Source: Romanomermis culicivorax (lineage: Eukaryota; Nematoda; Enoplea; Mermithida; Mermithidae). From it: a stretch of 64,000 bases of DNA. Positions 1 to 10,120 of this stretch are shown here, piece by piece. Where the stretch lies: assembly GCA_963922205.1 (NCBI GenBank), contig CAWUHX010000019.1, positions 920,278-984,277 of the forward strand, read 5' to 3'. The notes beneath the pieces were generated by a model. It saw only the letters and a list, made by a program, of their open reading frames with translations, made no database searches and was not told the DNA's origin. Positions within the stretch are counted from its first letter, which is position 1. Each line of letters opens with the position of its first letter. A program made the translations under genes and the position numbers.

Positions 1-150
1 CCCCAACACTCCGCCGGCCCCGCTGTGTGACGCCGAAGAATCTTCGGCAACCCCGGCGACGGCCTGTAGTGGCGGAGCCCTTCCCCTTGCATGTTCTTTT
101 CGGTATTTCCTGACGATCGCTTAGGGCGATCTACTGCAAGGGGGGAGGGG
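1..150 (+). mobile_element. 3' end of internal region of LTR retrotransposon A
   Basis: GC-rich sequence unlike the AT-rich surroundings. It ends in a polypurine tract (AAGGGGGGAGGGG, about 138-150) directly before the TG of the LTR at 151, which is how plus-strand priming sites sit in LTR retrotransposons. A perfect small hairpin (GCCGAAGA, 1-nt loop, TCTTCGGC) lies at 32-48. The rest of the element is left of the window. I see no coding sequence I can defend here. Confidence 0.7.
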
Positions 151-747
151 TGTTGTAGTGTGTTTTCCGCCGATTTTTTATTGTTTTGTCGAGACGCGCC
201 ACAGGCCCGCAGGTGGCAAGTGGAGAGAGCAACGCGGACCACCAGTGGCCATCTTACTGTAGCGCACGCCGGTACGCGTGCGCTGGTCTCTCTTTTCACT
301 ATTTCGTTAACGTATATTTTACGTGTGTTTTATTTTTTCTTTACTAGTTGTGTGCCCCGCCGGCCACCACTAGTATATATTAGCCGCCTCCCACCACGCC
401 TTTTCGTCTTTGCTCGCCCGTGCGTGGGAGTAGATTTATTATTGTTACCTTTTATTTTCGCCTCGCCTGTCGCGTTTTGTCACGTAAGTTTTCGTACGTT
501 TGTTGTGTAGTAATAAATAGGTAGGAAAGCCCCTTTCATTTTTAGTTAGTGAGAAAGAAGGGAGACAGTTGAAGAAACTAGGCTTTGTTTAATTGTTGGG
601 ATAATTATTGTCGGGGTTCAAGTACTAGTAATTAGGTAATCGGGTAAACGTGGGCGTGGGACGCACGTACATTAAGGACGCAACCTCGGAATCCCAATCC
701 TGCTCACGCCGCACCATCTCCGCCCCGACCAAAACCAAGATATAACA
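151..747 (+). repeat. 3' LTR of retrotransposon A (597 bp)
   Basis: Starts TGTTGTAG and ends ATATAACA, the TG...CA form of an LTR. Its reverse complement recurs, with moderate divergence, at 29920-30513, where a primer binding site follows it. An AATAAA lies near 511. The polypurine tract before it marks it as a 3' LTR in plus orientation. Confidence 0.85.
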
Positions 748-2417
748 CCCTCAGGAAGAAAGGATGCCAGAAGATCGAATCCTCTGAGCCTTTGGCTGTC
801 TAGATTTTGAACCAAAATGTATATGGTATTTGTTGTTAAAGTAGGTTTGCGTTATTAAAATGTAAACTTAAACCCACAACAGGGTTTGTGCCACATAGAA
901 AGAACTAGAATGAAAATGTATATGAATTGAAAAAGATAAAGGAAGATTTTGAAATGGTAGCGCAAAGCTGCCTAATACATGCACGATGTTTTTGGGTGGC
1001 AAAATTTGGAGAAACGAAAAAAAACCCCAAAAAATTATGACAATACGGAAATTTTTACAATAGTCTATACGGACTCACAAAAGAAAAACAAACGAGAGAA
1101 AAAAAACAAAGGTATCTTCGCACCATAACGGGAAAAAAACTCAGAAGAGAAAACACTAAACAAATTAATGAGATTGATCGAATGAGGCAAGTTTTAAGGC
1201 ACAGATCCTGGAGATACAATATTGCAAGGCATAGACCTAGAAAAACTTTGAAATCAGAATTTAGAAAAATTACATTGAAAAAGGTTTTTTACACACAACA
1301 TAGTTACCCTGACCTCACAAAGAGCGAGGTCAAATGTTTACAAAGATAAATTTACTTTCACCGTGGCAGGTGATGGCCACACCATGGATGTTGTAATTCT
1401 TCCTTCTGGTTCCATGGGGCAAATATTGTTCGAATTTTCATACCTTGAGGACTATTGTTGAACCAGGAAACCGATTTCTTCGAAACTGAGTCTGTGGAGG
1501 AACTTTTTGAAGTGACAAGTCATTTCTGAAAAAAGAATGCGGTTCAAATCATCAATGCTCACCTTCACAAGTCCACAATAATTCAGCAGCAAATACTACA
1601 TTCCAGGCTGCACCAATGTACATCACCAAAATTGTTGATGAAATGGCAAAACGTTATTATCCAGAACGGAATGCTCCTCAGTAACCATTCAAGGTCGGCC
1701 AAAGAACACGCATGAATAATTTCAAACTATCGATAAGTGGTACTCAATGGCAAATATTACAACATAAAAATATGGTTCTCGAACCAATAATTTCCAATAA
1801 TACTCACAAAACGACTCCGACGCACAAGAATAAATTTGGCTATAAGGGAGTTGATCAGGCTCTCAAACATCCAAAATCCTTGGCGAAATAATTGCTGGCC
1901 AGCCAATTTTGAGTCACATTTTTTATAATTACATTCTCTTTGAATTCTTTGTCCGCTCAATACGAAATTAATATTATATCACCATTCTTGCAACCGGATG
2001 AGATTTTTGCCATCTTGGACGTTGTGAGATTCCATACCAAATGAACACTTCAAATTCCGCTATTCACCAATTAACAATTGTTATGTAAAAGTCGAAATTT
2101 GCGAATCGTATTTCGAAAATTGGCTCCATCATGGGGTGAAACTTTTACAATAAAATTATTGCCAACGTATAGATTAATGAACATTTTCTGTCTATCACAC
2201 CAAGCATGTGAAAAGATATTTTTCTACAATAAATTCTGAAAATAGGACTTATCCTTTGACCTGCGCCTAAAACTACCATAAAAATTCCCAAAAATAAGTT
2301 AGTACCATAAAAAATTGCAAGAAAAAAGGGAAAATACAACACATAAAATATTATTAAAAGGAACGCAAGGTAAAACGAAATTCGAACAAAACACAAAAAT
2401 ACAATGATAAAAACGAA
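748..2417. other. No gene seen; possible LTR remnant at its start
   Basis: AT-rich, no convincing reading frame. From 831 the stretch starting TGTTGTTAAAG and the next ~170 bases show patchy similarity to the start of the element C LTR (reverse complement of 7471 downwards), including an ATGGTAGCGC-like block near 955. This may be an old plus-oriented LTR piece of the C family. The end of that remnant could not be placed. Confidence 0.3.
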
Positions 2418-3509
2418 TTATGAGCTACAGTAAAATTTAGGTGTTCGCGTAACAAAAGGCATTACACGATTAATTGAGACTATCTGTACACGTGAATCTA
2501 GTTTTCTCACGCGGCGTATTTTTATGACATTTTTATCTAAATTCTGTGTCTCAATCACCTCGTAAGGTCCATCATTTGTTGTGTCAGCCTTTCCTTTTAT
2601 TATTCCCTTCTGATAGAGCACAAGTTCGCCTATTTGGAATGTCTTTTTGCGAGCCTTCTGGTCATACTGTAATTTTTGTTCAGCCGCTGATTTTTTGTGG
2701 TTTTCATTTATCCATTTATATGTGTTGAGGAGATGTTTCCTCAACATGTACCTATATGTATCATAGTTGTTCTGCATAATTATTGGCCGTGCTATTTCGT
2801 TGTCAAATTGAAATCTCGCCTCATGGCCGTACAGCAAACTGTGTGGCGAATATTTTGTGGTTTTATGGGGCGTAACTTGATAGGCAAATAAAATTTGCTC
2901 CAGATAATGAGGCCAATGATCTGGATCGGTTATCGCCACCCTCCTAATTTGTTCAATTAGGGTTCTGTTAAATCTTTCCACCATGCCATTGCATTGCGGA
3001 TGGTATGGTGTCCTATTTATTTCCTTGATTTATAGAAGGTCGCAAACCTCTGTCATTAATTGAGACATATATGCTGAGCCCTGATTGCTCAGCAAATGTT
3101 TCGGTGTTCCGTGGGTGTAGATAACTTTTTCCATGAACGTTTTAACTATTGTGTCCGCTTTTTGGTCCAGTATGCATTTGGCTCCGACCCACTTAGTAAA
3201 ATAATCCATAAATATGATTACATAGGGTCATTTTTCCCGTAGAGGCGAAATGCTGACCACATCTGTAGCTAATATTTCAAATGGGTAGGATAGGGGTATA
3301 GGGTTCAACAGTTGAACTGGGTTTGATATCAGGCGGCACAGTTGGCATACAACGCAGGATTTTATCCATTTGATAATGTTGTTCTCCATATTTGACCACC
3401 AAAATTTACTTCTGATAGCAGCAATGATTCGATCTATACCTTGGTGCCCCATTAATGTGTTACCATGATATTGGTGCAAAACCAGGTATCCAAGTTTTGT
3501 AGGGATCAC
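2418..3509 (-). pseudogene. Integrase relic of element C
   Basis: Two frames. 3509-3228 carries the zinc-binding part (H-x3-H before SKFWWSNM, then CVVC). 2984-2418 carries the last part of the catalytic core and the C-terminal region, starting at the VERFNRT motif that holds the catalytic Glu. The piece between them, which should carry the second catalytic Asp, is not in either frame, so the gene is broken. Integrase would insert the cDNA copy into host DNA; this copy cannot. Confidence 0.8.
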
Positions 3510-3542
3510 CAGCTGATTTTTCCCATCTATATTTTCTCGATA

Positions 3543-3833
3543 CTATATACCATTTTCCAGATGAAAACTGTTGAAGTACTTTCTTGAGCTATTTTCCGCA
3601 ATATTCTTGAAAATATCAGCTAATTTTGAATCCATTCGTTGTTGCTTTCTTACCAGGTCGAGGGAAAATAGTTCGGATTCTCCTTTCACTTCCTCTGGTA
3701 TTTGATCTATTTCCTGCTGAGTTGGCGGTGGGGGATCAATGAATGTTTCTTGAGTCTCTGGTTCAAGCATTTGCCTTGTCATGGCTCGCGTTACTGCCAT
3801 GCATTCGGCTTCTGTCTTTGCTTTTTCGTCCAC
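3543..3833 (-). pseudogene. Linker region between RNase H and integrase, element C
   Basis: A 96-codon frame rich in Glu, Pro and Gln lying between the RNase H and zinc-binding frames. It has no motif I recognise and is placed in pol only by position. Stops and frame changes separate it from both neighbours. Confidence 0.45.
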
Positions 3834-3857
3834 TTTTTCTTCGTTACCTTCTCGATT

Positions 3858-4199
3858 TCAGCTTCTTGGTTTATCTTTCTCATCTGATCTTGATAGAAAG
3901 TCCGCGAAAGCATTCTCGCCTCCAGCCACATGTTCAAGTGTATAATTGAATTGTCCCAGGTATAATGTCCAGAATAAGAGTCTCTGATTCTGCTGTTTTT
4001 CCGCGGACAACCACATTAGTGGTTTATGGTCTGTTCTAACTGTGACCCTAAACCCCATAACATAATGTCGATATTGCTTGAACCCGTAGACTACAGCTAG
4101 ACATTCCCTTTCCATTGTTGAGTATCTTGTTTCCGAGTCTTTCAAAACTCTACTCGAATAAGCTATAGTCCAGCCATCATTTTGTGTTTCCTGGTACAA
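3858..4199 (-). pseudogene. RNase H domain relic of element C
   Basis: The frame shows the usual gypsy RNase H landmarks: YSSRVL, then ERECLAVVYG with its conserved Glu, TDHKPL with its conserved Asp, and NAFADFLSR near the end. The domain degrades the RNA strand during reverse transcription. It sits one frame away from the RT C-terminal frame, which overlaps it at 4163-4199, so a frameshift separates the two. Confidence 0.8.
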
Positions 4200-5398
4200 A
4201 ACGCACCTACTGCCGTCCCCGAAGCATAAGTTTGAATTATGAATCTCCCTGATGCATCGAATACTGGATATCGAAGGAAAGGTGCTGTCATTAGGGCGTT
4301 TTTCACACCTTCAAAAGCCGTCAACTGTTCTTGCGAGAGTTCAAATTTCTCCTTTCGGTTTTTCTTTACAAGGGCTTTAAATAGAGGTTGGGCGATGAAG
4401 GCTAGGTTATGTATAAAACGTTTTGACCATTGTACTAATCCCAAGAACTTCTGTAGTTGCTTGATGGATTTAGGTACTTCGAAATTTTTAACTGCCTCTA
4501 TTTTCTGTGGGTCTACTGACATGCCGTTTTTGTCCAATATGTGGCCTAGAAATTTTACCTTGGCTGGCATAAAGGAACATTTGTCAGGTTTCAATGTCAA
4601 ATTTGCATTCCCCAAACATCCGTATATGGTTTCCAGGTTTTCCAAATGCTCCTCGATTGTTTTCAAAAAGATTATGATGTCATCGATATGTACTAAGCAT
4701 ATTTTCCATATGTATGGATATAAAATTCACTCCATGAGACGCTGAAATTCTGCAGGAGCATTTTTGAGCCCAAATGGCATTACCTTGAACTGGAAAAGTC
4801 CGTCTTGGCATATAAATGCTGTTTTTTCTTTCGATTCGGGATGCATTGGTACCTGCCAGTAACCTGACTTCAAATCCAAAGTCGAGAAATATTTCATGCC
4901 TCCCAATGCATCTAAATAGTCATCGATTCGTGGTATCGGGAACTTATCGTCTTTCGTCACATGGTTGATTTCTGTATAATTGACTACTGGTCTCCAGGTG
5001 CCATCTTTTTTGCCCACTAAAAACAATGGTGCAGCCCAAGGGCTTCTAGAGGGTTCAATGACACCTTTTTCCATCATATCCTTTATGTGTTCTCGAATGA
5101 TATCTCTTTGCATTATTGAAGCCCTCCAGTAGTGTTTTCGAATGGGCATCACATCTCTTGTATTGATTTTGTGCTCTGCTTCATGGGTCATTGTTGAAGG
5201 GTCATTCTTCATACTAAATGCATGCCTATATTTGAGTAGGACATTCAAAAGTTGTTGTTGACCTTCTCTATTGATACTTGACTCCTTTACCAGCTGCGTC
5301 ATGACTTTGATGAATTCCGGCTCGCTTTGTTGTTGAAGTTGGGGCTCTGTCTGAAGTTGGTGAATTTTCTCATCGAATTCTGGTCCCACAAATTTCAT
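4163..5398 (-). pseudogene. Reverse transcriptase relic of element C
   Basis: 5398-4727 holds the N-terminal RT with [33 protein letters not shown] and [12 protein letters not shown] stops it near 4733. Downstream, in another frame, the catalytic box reads HIDD at the place of the usual Y-x-D-D. 4666-4163 continues with LGHILDKNGM and the thumb-connection region. The enzyme would copy the element RNA into DNA; the stop and the His in the box make this copy non-functional. Confidence 0.85.
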
Positions 5399-5453
5399 TT
5401 GGATTTTGCTATTAGCTCGTTACTACGCAGCTTTATCCCCTTTTTAGTTTCAT

Positions 5454-5843
5454 TCATAAGTAGGATTTGAAAATTATTATCTTTTGTGCCACAATTGAAG
5501 CATCAACATCGAATAAGGTATCCTTCCCCGTTTCTTCTACCACTATAGGACCCTTTGTCCAATCCTTCTGTGGCCAAACCACAGCTTGGACAAAAGAAGT
5601 AATATTGGGGGGTATATACGTCCTGGATTTTGTCCATATAAAGGTCTCCTCGTCCATTTCCGTTATTAGCATGACTTGTTCCTGTTCGTCATTGCTTTCT
5701 AGTTCAGGCAGTTCTTCATCCTTGACTTCATCCTGTAGAGGTAAATCATCCAAAACCATTGGATTGTTCCGAATTGGCAGCCGCAGTGGTATTTGCACGT
5801 CATCCAATAGTGTTTCACTAATAATTTGTCTTTCTATGTTCAC
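5454..5843 (-). pseudogene. Frame between gag and RT of element C
   Basis: 129 codons, acidic, with no visible D-T/S-G aspartic protease motif. By position it should be the protease to RT linker of pol. The protease active site is either lost or outside this frame. Confidence 0.4.
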
Positions 5844-5886
5844 TAGGCGTATGTGGCCTTTTCGAAAATGAATAGACGCCTGTATA

Positions 5887-6731
5887 CTAGGATGGGTTAG
5901 AAAAAGTACTTCCCCCTTTCCGTTTTTTCATATCGTGTAACTCCCTTCTGAGTGCAGGAGTGTCCATTTTAGGGGCAATCATTCTGATAACACTCGCCTT
6001 TCCTTCTTCGTAAGTACCATTTTTATCCACATATGTCAAAGTTTCAAAATCGCAACAACGCCAGAGTACTTCAATTCTTAAGTCTTCTGTGTCTTCAGGC
6101 TTGAATGTGCCTTCCAAACATGCCAAAAAATTAAGTATCTCGGCAGCTTCATTTTGTCCGATATTTCTTTATTTTCCATTCGATTTAGAATTATCTTCAT
6201 TCTTTTCTCTGGATCTTCATGATACCATCCATATTCTTGTCGATTTTGAGGAATAATTCCTGCTATAGGTTGCTCTCTTACGGGATTCCATGATGTTGTT
6301 GGCCTTTCTTCCTCCATATTTCTCTGTAGGGCATTCTGAGCCTCGGCGAAATGGTTTTCCAACCAATTTATTTTCCTTTTGAGGCTGAGGTCTAAATGGT
6401 CTCTGACTGTAGCATTTCCCTATCCTCTTGGTTTACCATTCGATCTTCAATTCGTTCCAGGTGCTATCAAATTTGTTCCAGGTGCTATACCAATTTTCTC
6501 AAGTGAGGATGAACCCAAGGAGGTTTGCGCCCTCTGGTCCACATAATCCTGCATGTCTGCATCCATGGTTTGATTTTGATAACTATCATCCAGTAAATTC
6601 GCAAATTTCTTTGCCACCTGCTCAATTGTCTGTTCCATATTTGCCATGTCTTCGGGCGGCAATAAACTTAATTTCAGTCGTCTTCCTGGCTGTTTCCGGA
6701 TGGTTAGTTTTGGCTTTGACACTTTCTTCAT
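5887..6731 (-). pseudogene. gag-like relic of element C
   Basis: Three frames in a row (6731-6447, 6362-6078, 6126-5887) starting with an ATG 13 bases after the primer binding site. The first has a coiled, Gln- and Asp-rich stretch; the later ones have LNRMENKEIS and LHDMKKRK. No zinc knuckle is seen. Assignment to gag rests on position between the primer binding site and pol. Confidence 0.5.
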
Positions 6732-6743
6732 AATTCACCTTTG

Positions 6744-6761
6744 TAGCCGCAAAGGTCACCA
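6744..6761 (-). other. Primer binding site of element C
   Basis: On the minus strand TGGTGACC begins one base after the LTR end. Element B has the same eight bases at the same place (29911-29918). The TGG start matches the CCA end of a tRNA. I do not assign the tRNA. Confidence 0.6.
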
Positions 6762-6762
6762 A

Positions 6763-7471
6763 TGTTGTAATAATTGTGGACGTATACCCTCGGCTACCTG
6801 GATGGGGTCCTTAGAAAATCCAATCTGGTACGGCCCCTGAGGCTAACCCGGCACTAACTCGGAACCTATGATACCAAACTGAAGTGAGATGTACAAAAAG
6901 GTTTATTAGTAACAGAACTAGAACGAAACAAGAACAAATGTTAAGTATCACTGCAGAATACAGAATGCAAACGCCAGACCTCGCCACTAAGACACTAACT
7001 CCTTTGCCAGGCCCTGCGCAAAGAGCCACAGGGATTCCTGGATACTGAAACAGGAGTCCTGAGGGACCAGGCCCTCGATGGGACCAATCCTAACTATACT
7101 CATTTGAAAATGAGACAGAACTATCTGTCTCTGAAACACACTCACTGATCTTCTTAATCCAAAACATCGCCAAGATCCCTTTGGCCACACCGGACTCCAA
7201 CGCGTGAAAAACGTAAAATAAACGCACAGACAAAAATATGGTAATTAAATGCCCTGGCACGCAGGCTTCCCTTTTCTCTCTAGACGCCGTCCAAAAATGA
7301 TAAAATAAACAATAATGATAAATTGCACAGCGGCGTGCCAAACATCAACACTGCCTGTTGTGTGCAAAACTTTCGCGCTACCCATTTGTTTGTTCTAGGG
7401 CCAAAAATGTGTGACACAAACCGTTTTATCAGTTTGTTTGCTTAGTAATAATTGGAGCTACTTTAACAACA
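6763..7471 (-). repeat. 5' LTR of element C (709 bp)
   Basis: On the minus strand it starts TGTTGTTAAAG and ends TTACAACA, giving short inverted ends TGTTGT/ACAACA. It carries a poly(A) signal (CTAATAAACC on the minus strand, near 6905) and is followed directly by the primer binding site. No second full copy is in the window, so the outer boundary is inferred from the terminal motif. Confidence 0.65.
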
Positions 7472-8407
7472 AAGAGCTCTAGAAAATAAAAGTATGATGA
7501 ATAGAGAACCAAAGGTCAGAGGAATTGACCCTCTGACAGTCATAAGATTCTTAATTTTTCTCAAATACGCAAAGCATTCAGGGCCAATTGGGGGAGTTTG
7601 TATACCTTACACAATAGTATGTTTTTCGAATGCTATTGTTCAGGAAGAGTTGAAAGTGCCTACTTCATTTATGCAATAACTTACTGCATTCAAGTTGACG
7701 TTGCATGATGCTTAATTATAATGGTGTGTTATTTGCTCCATTTCAACATGTAATTTTGCATAGTGAGAATAATTAGCGAGAAGCTGGTTCGGACACCATT
7801 TTGCTATTTGTCAAGATGGAACTGATTGTGTCTTGCTACAGCCACCATCCAACAATCACCATTACCTCACTATAACCACTGTCTCACTGTAGCCATCAAA
7901 GTATGTAGAGGCATGCCACTATAGCCATCAATAGACAACATGTCAATGTCAACCTATAGCCACTGTCTCACTATAGCCACCAAGTTTATTTGAAAAATAA
8001 TGTGAATGCTAATTTGCTAATTGGGGGGGTACTACTTGATTGGTCAAAGTGATTGTATAAATATGAAATGATTTTTCCTGCTTGTAGTTGTTATCAATAA
8101 GATAAGAGTTACGTAGACTTACAGGTTTCTACATTGCCCTCTTGTTGAAATCCTCAGACTTTGTTTTAGTTTCTATTGAAAGCTAGAAAAACAGGCAGAT
8201 TTTTCATACAGTATCCTAGGCTATTATGTATTTAATATGCATGTTTTTAAGCAAACTCAAAATAGTGCAGAGAGGCACAGTGATTCGTTTTTTTCCACTG
8301 TGCTTTTTGTGTTAGCTAGTGGTACAAAGTCTCATAATTTAGAGCGTCCACCACTGGTATATGCAACAACGTAATATCTCTGAAATAACTAGTATTGAAC
8401 ATTCTTA
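7472..8407. other. Non-coding, short repeats
   Basis: No credible gene. Between about 7840 and 7985 a short phrase like CCACTGTCTCACTATAGCCA recurs three times with changes, a small degenerate tandem repeat. The rest is AT-rich without structure I recognise. Confidence 0.4.
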
Positions 8408-8820
8408 TGTTGTAGTGTGTTTCCACCGATTTTGTCATTTTTTTTTGTTCCGCACATGAGGCCCGCATGTACCAAGTGGAGTGAGCAATGTGGACCATCA
8501 ACAGTCGTCTTACTGTAGCACATGTTGGTAGGCGTGCCTTGGCTCTCTCATATAGTGTGTAAAAAGTTGTTTTTATATCATACATTTAACATTGGTTTTC
8601 ATACTGTACTCTCTGCCTCCCCGCACGCCTATTTTTCATTGTCTTTTCTCATTAGTGCGTGCAAGTGAATTCATTGTACTCTCGCCCAACCCCGTTTTGT
8701 CAGTAAGTGTTATTATTGCTTACATAAAGGTAAAATTTGAATCCTTTCTTGCGTTTATTCTAATTTAGGGGACAAATTAAGGAAGCAGCTTTCCTTAATT
8801 TGTAGGGTAATTAGTGTCAG
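8408..8820 (+). repeat. Diverged LTR fragment, cut by the Polinton
   Basis: Begins TGTTGTAGTGTG and follows the A-family LTR (151-747) along its length, including the CTTACTGTAGC block, but with much divergence. It stops at 8820, the base before the Polinton TIR, at a point corresponding to about base 470 of the 597-bp LTR. It points to the right, opposite to element B on the other side of the Polinton. Confidence 0.65.
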
Positions 8821-8851
8821 AGTAGTAAGGCCGGTGGAACTGGGCGTTTTT

Positions 8852-8931
8852 TGACGTCATCCACTTTTCCGAGTCACGCCCAGTCACGTGACTACGCGTC
8901 GTCACGTGACTACGCGTGACTGTTGACGTCA
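8852..8931. promoter_or_regulatory. Paired TGACGTCA and CACGTG palindromes, left terminus
   Basis: TGACGTCA occurs at 8852-8859 and 8924-8931. Two CACGTG motifs lie between them at 8885-8890 and 8903-8908, with ACGCGT next to each. TGACGTCA is the known site of CREB/ATF bZIP factors and CACGTG the E-box of bHLH factors. That such factors act here is inference; the sites may instead be bound by an element protein during replication or integration. Confidence 0.5.
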
Positions 8932-8964
8932 TGTCACGCTCAGTTCCACCGATAGAAAAAAACT

Positions 8965-9034
8965 GGCGCTACTGGGATTCGAACCCGGGTCGTCGGATTG
9001 GCAGTCGGGGATACTGCCACTCGGCCATGCGATC
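8965..9034 (-). tRNA. tRNA-Ser-derived sequence in left TIR
   Basis: On the minus strand it reads TGGCCGAGTGG (A box), GACTGCCAATCC around the anticodon loop, and GGTTCGAATCCC (B box). This is the wording of nuclear tRNA-Ser(GCT). It is only 70 nt: the long variable arm of tRNA-Ser is missing and the acceptor arms pair poorly, so it is probably not a working tRNA. The loop triplet here is GCC; in the right TIR it is GCT. Confidence 0.6.
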
Positions 9035-9544
9035 TTGGAGTTGGTAGCTAATATATTGTATAGATAGAAAAATCCAAGTGATGATGACGAAGTGTTTTCG
9101 TCACATTTCCGGTTTTTTCTCTGAATTTTTCGTTTTTTCACATAATTTTCTGTCTTTGATGCTTTTTCTATTTTTGTATATCTCTTCTCTGTATTGTCAT
9201 CTTCATATTCTATATTTTCTTTTCAGTTTTTTTTTGTGTTTCTATTCTATAGGCATTTTAAGAAATACGTCTTTCTTTTTTTTTGTACTTTCCTTCCTTT
9301 ATCATATCCTTATCTTTTGCTGTTTATGTTTCACACAATCCTTTTTACCCAGTTTGTGGTCTCATAATAACATAAAACCATTCTGCGTTCAACTGCAGAA
9401 AAACGGAAATGGGGACACGTAAATAATAATAATAATAAGAAGTAAATTTGGGGGAAAAATATATTACAGCGGACTGGATGATTGAAGAATGAATGGACAA
9501 AATATTTTCGACTTCTCAAAAATTAACTGAACTTTCTAAAAATA

Positions 9545-9930
9545 AAGCCCCGAAGGGAGTCCTGTGGAATGCACACACCCATAAAATGGAATAATAAGAT
9601 GCGTATTGACAAGTATGTATTGGTAGAAGATGTGCGTGCCTGTGTGCATGCGAAAGAACATTGCAACACCTAATGATGTATAATCGACATGTTTTTCTTA
9701 TCAGCCGGCCTCTGTGGATAGAAGACATGTTCATGAACAATGATTTATTGACGAGAAAAGTAACAACACATAATGGCAAGCCTGTGCATGTAGAAAATGT
9801 GCAGGATTTTTGGCCCTGTGAAATGTACCCACCTAAAAAATTGAATAAAAAGTTGCTTATTGACAAGTATGTATTGGTAGAAGACGTGCATGCCTGTGTG
9901 CGTGCAAAAGAACATTGCAACACCTAATGA
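9545..9930 (+). repeat. Tandem ~250-bp repeats in left TIR
   Basis: The phrases ATTGACAAGTATGTATTGG and GAACATTGCAACACCTAAT occur at about 9604 and 9658, and again at about 9859 and 9911. A third, partial unit (AATGGCAAGCCTGTGCATG, CACCCACCT..AAAAATGGAAT) runs past the TIR into the start of the plus-strand gene at about 10020-10130. The right TIR repeats this in mirror image. Confidence 0.75.
9673..9927 (+). CDS. 84-aa ORF inside left TIR, doubtful
   Basis: Open from ATG 9673 to the stop at 9927 and spanning a full tandem-repeat unit. The mirror copy in the right TIR (24852-24598) differs by one amino acid (T to K in DLLTRK). It starts MMYNRHVFLISR and ends AKEHCNT. I recognise no domain. 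Near-identity of the two copies follows from TIR homogenisation and is not evidence of selection on a protein. Confidence 0.25.
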   Translation: MMYNRHVFLISRPLWIEDMFMNNDLLTRKVTTHNGKPVHVENVQDFWPCEMYPPKKLNKKLLIDKYVLVEDVHACVRAKEHCNT

Positions 9931-10071
9931 TGTGACATTATTTTCTTATCAGCGAGCCTCTATGGATAGAAGACGTGCTCATTAACATTGATTAATTAAA
10001 AAGAAAAGTAACAACACATAATGGCAAGCCTGTGCATGTAGAAAATATGCAGGATTTCTGCACAGACTTTC

Positions 10072-10079
10072 TATAAATA
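10072..10079 (+). promoter_or_regulatory. TATA box for the plus-strand Polinton gene
   Basis: TATAAATA lies 42 bases before ATG 10121 and just inside the inner end of the left TIR. It is the only strong TATA match placed at core-promoter distance from a Polinton start that I noticed. Confidence 0.45.
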
Positions 10080-10120
10080 GAACACTGTAGAGAGGCCTAT
10101 GAAATGCACCCACCTCAAAA

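Larger units (their letters stand above)
2418..7471 (-). mobile_element. Decayed Ty3/gypsy-type retrotransposon C, 3' LTR missing
   Basis: Reading the minus strand from 7471: LTR (7471-6763), primer binding site (about 6761-6744, TGGTGACC), gag-like frames, a spacer frame, reverse transcriptase, RNase H, H2C2 zinc-binding and integrase. This RT-RH-IN order is that of Ty3/gypsy elements. Frameshifts and at least one in-frame stop split every gene, so the copy is dead. The matching 3' LTR is not found below 2418, so the copy is truncated or was rearranged there. Its primer binding site and RT resemble those of element B (25707-30513), but the LTRs differ. Confidence 0.85.
8821..10009 (+). repeat. 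Left TIR of the Polinton (1189 bp)
   Basis: Matches the reverse complement of 24516-25706 almost base for base through AAAAAGAAAAGT. In order from the outside it holds palindromic CRE and E-box motifs, a tRNA-Ser-like sequence, a T-rich stretch, an (AAT)n microsatellite near 9423, and about two copies of a ~250-bp tandem repeat. Confidence 0.95.

Noticed and set aside
91..510. 139-codon frame over the first LTR
   Set aside because: It crosses the LTR boundary and its content is LTR sequence; the matching LTR at 29920-30513 does not keep the frame.
8929..9422. Frames on both strands of the TIR near the tRNA-like sequence
   Set aside because: They run through the tRNA-like sequence and low-complexity T-rich DNA; no family content.
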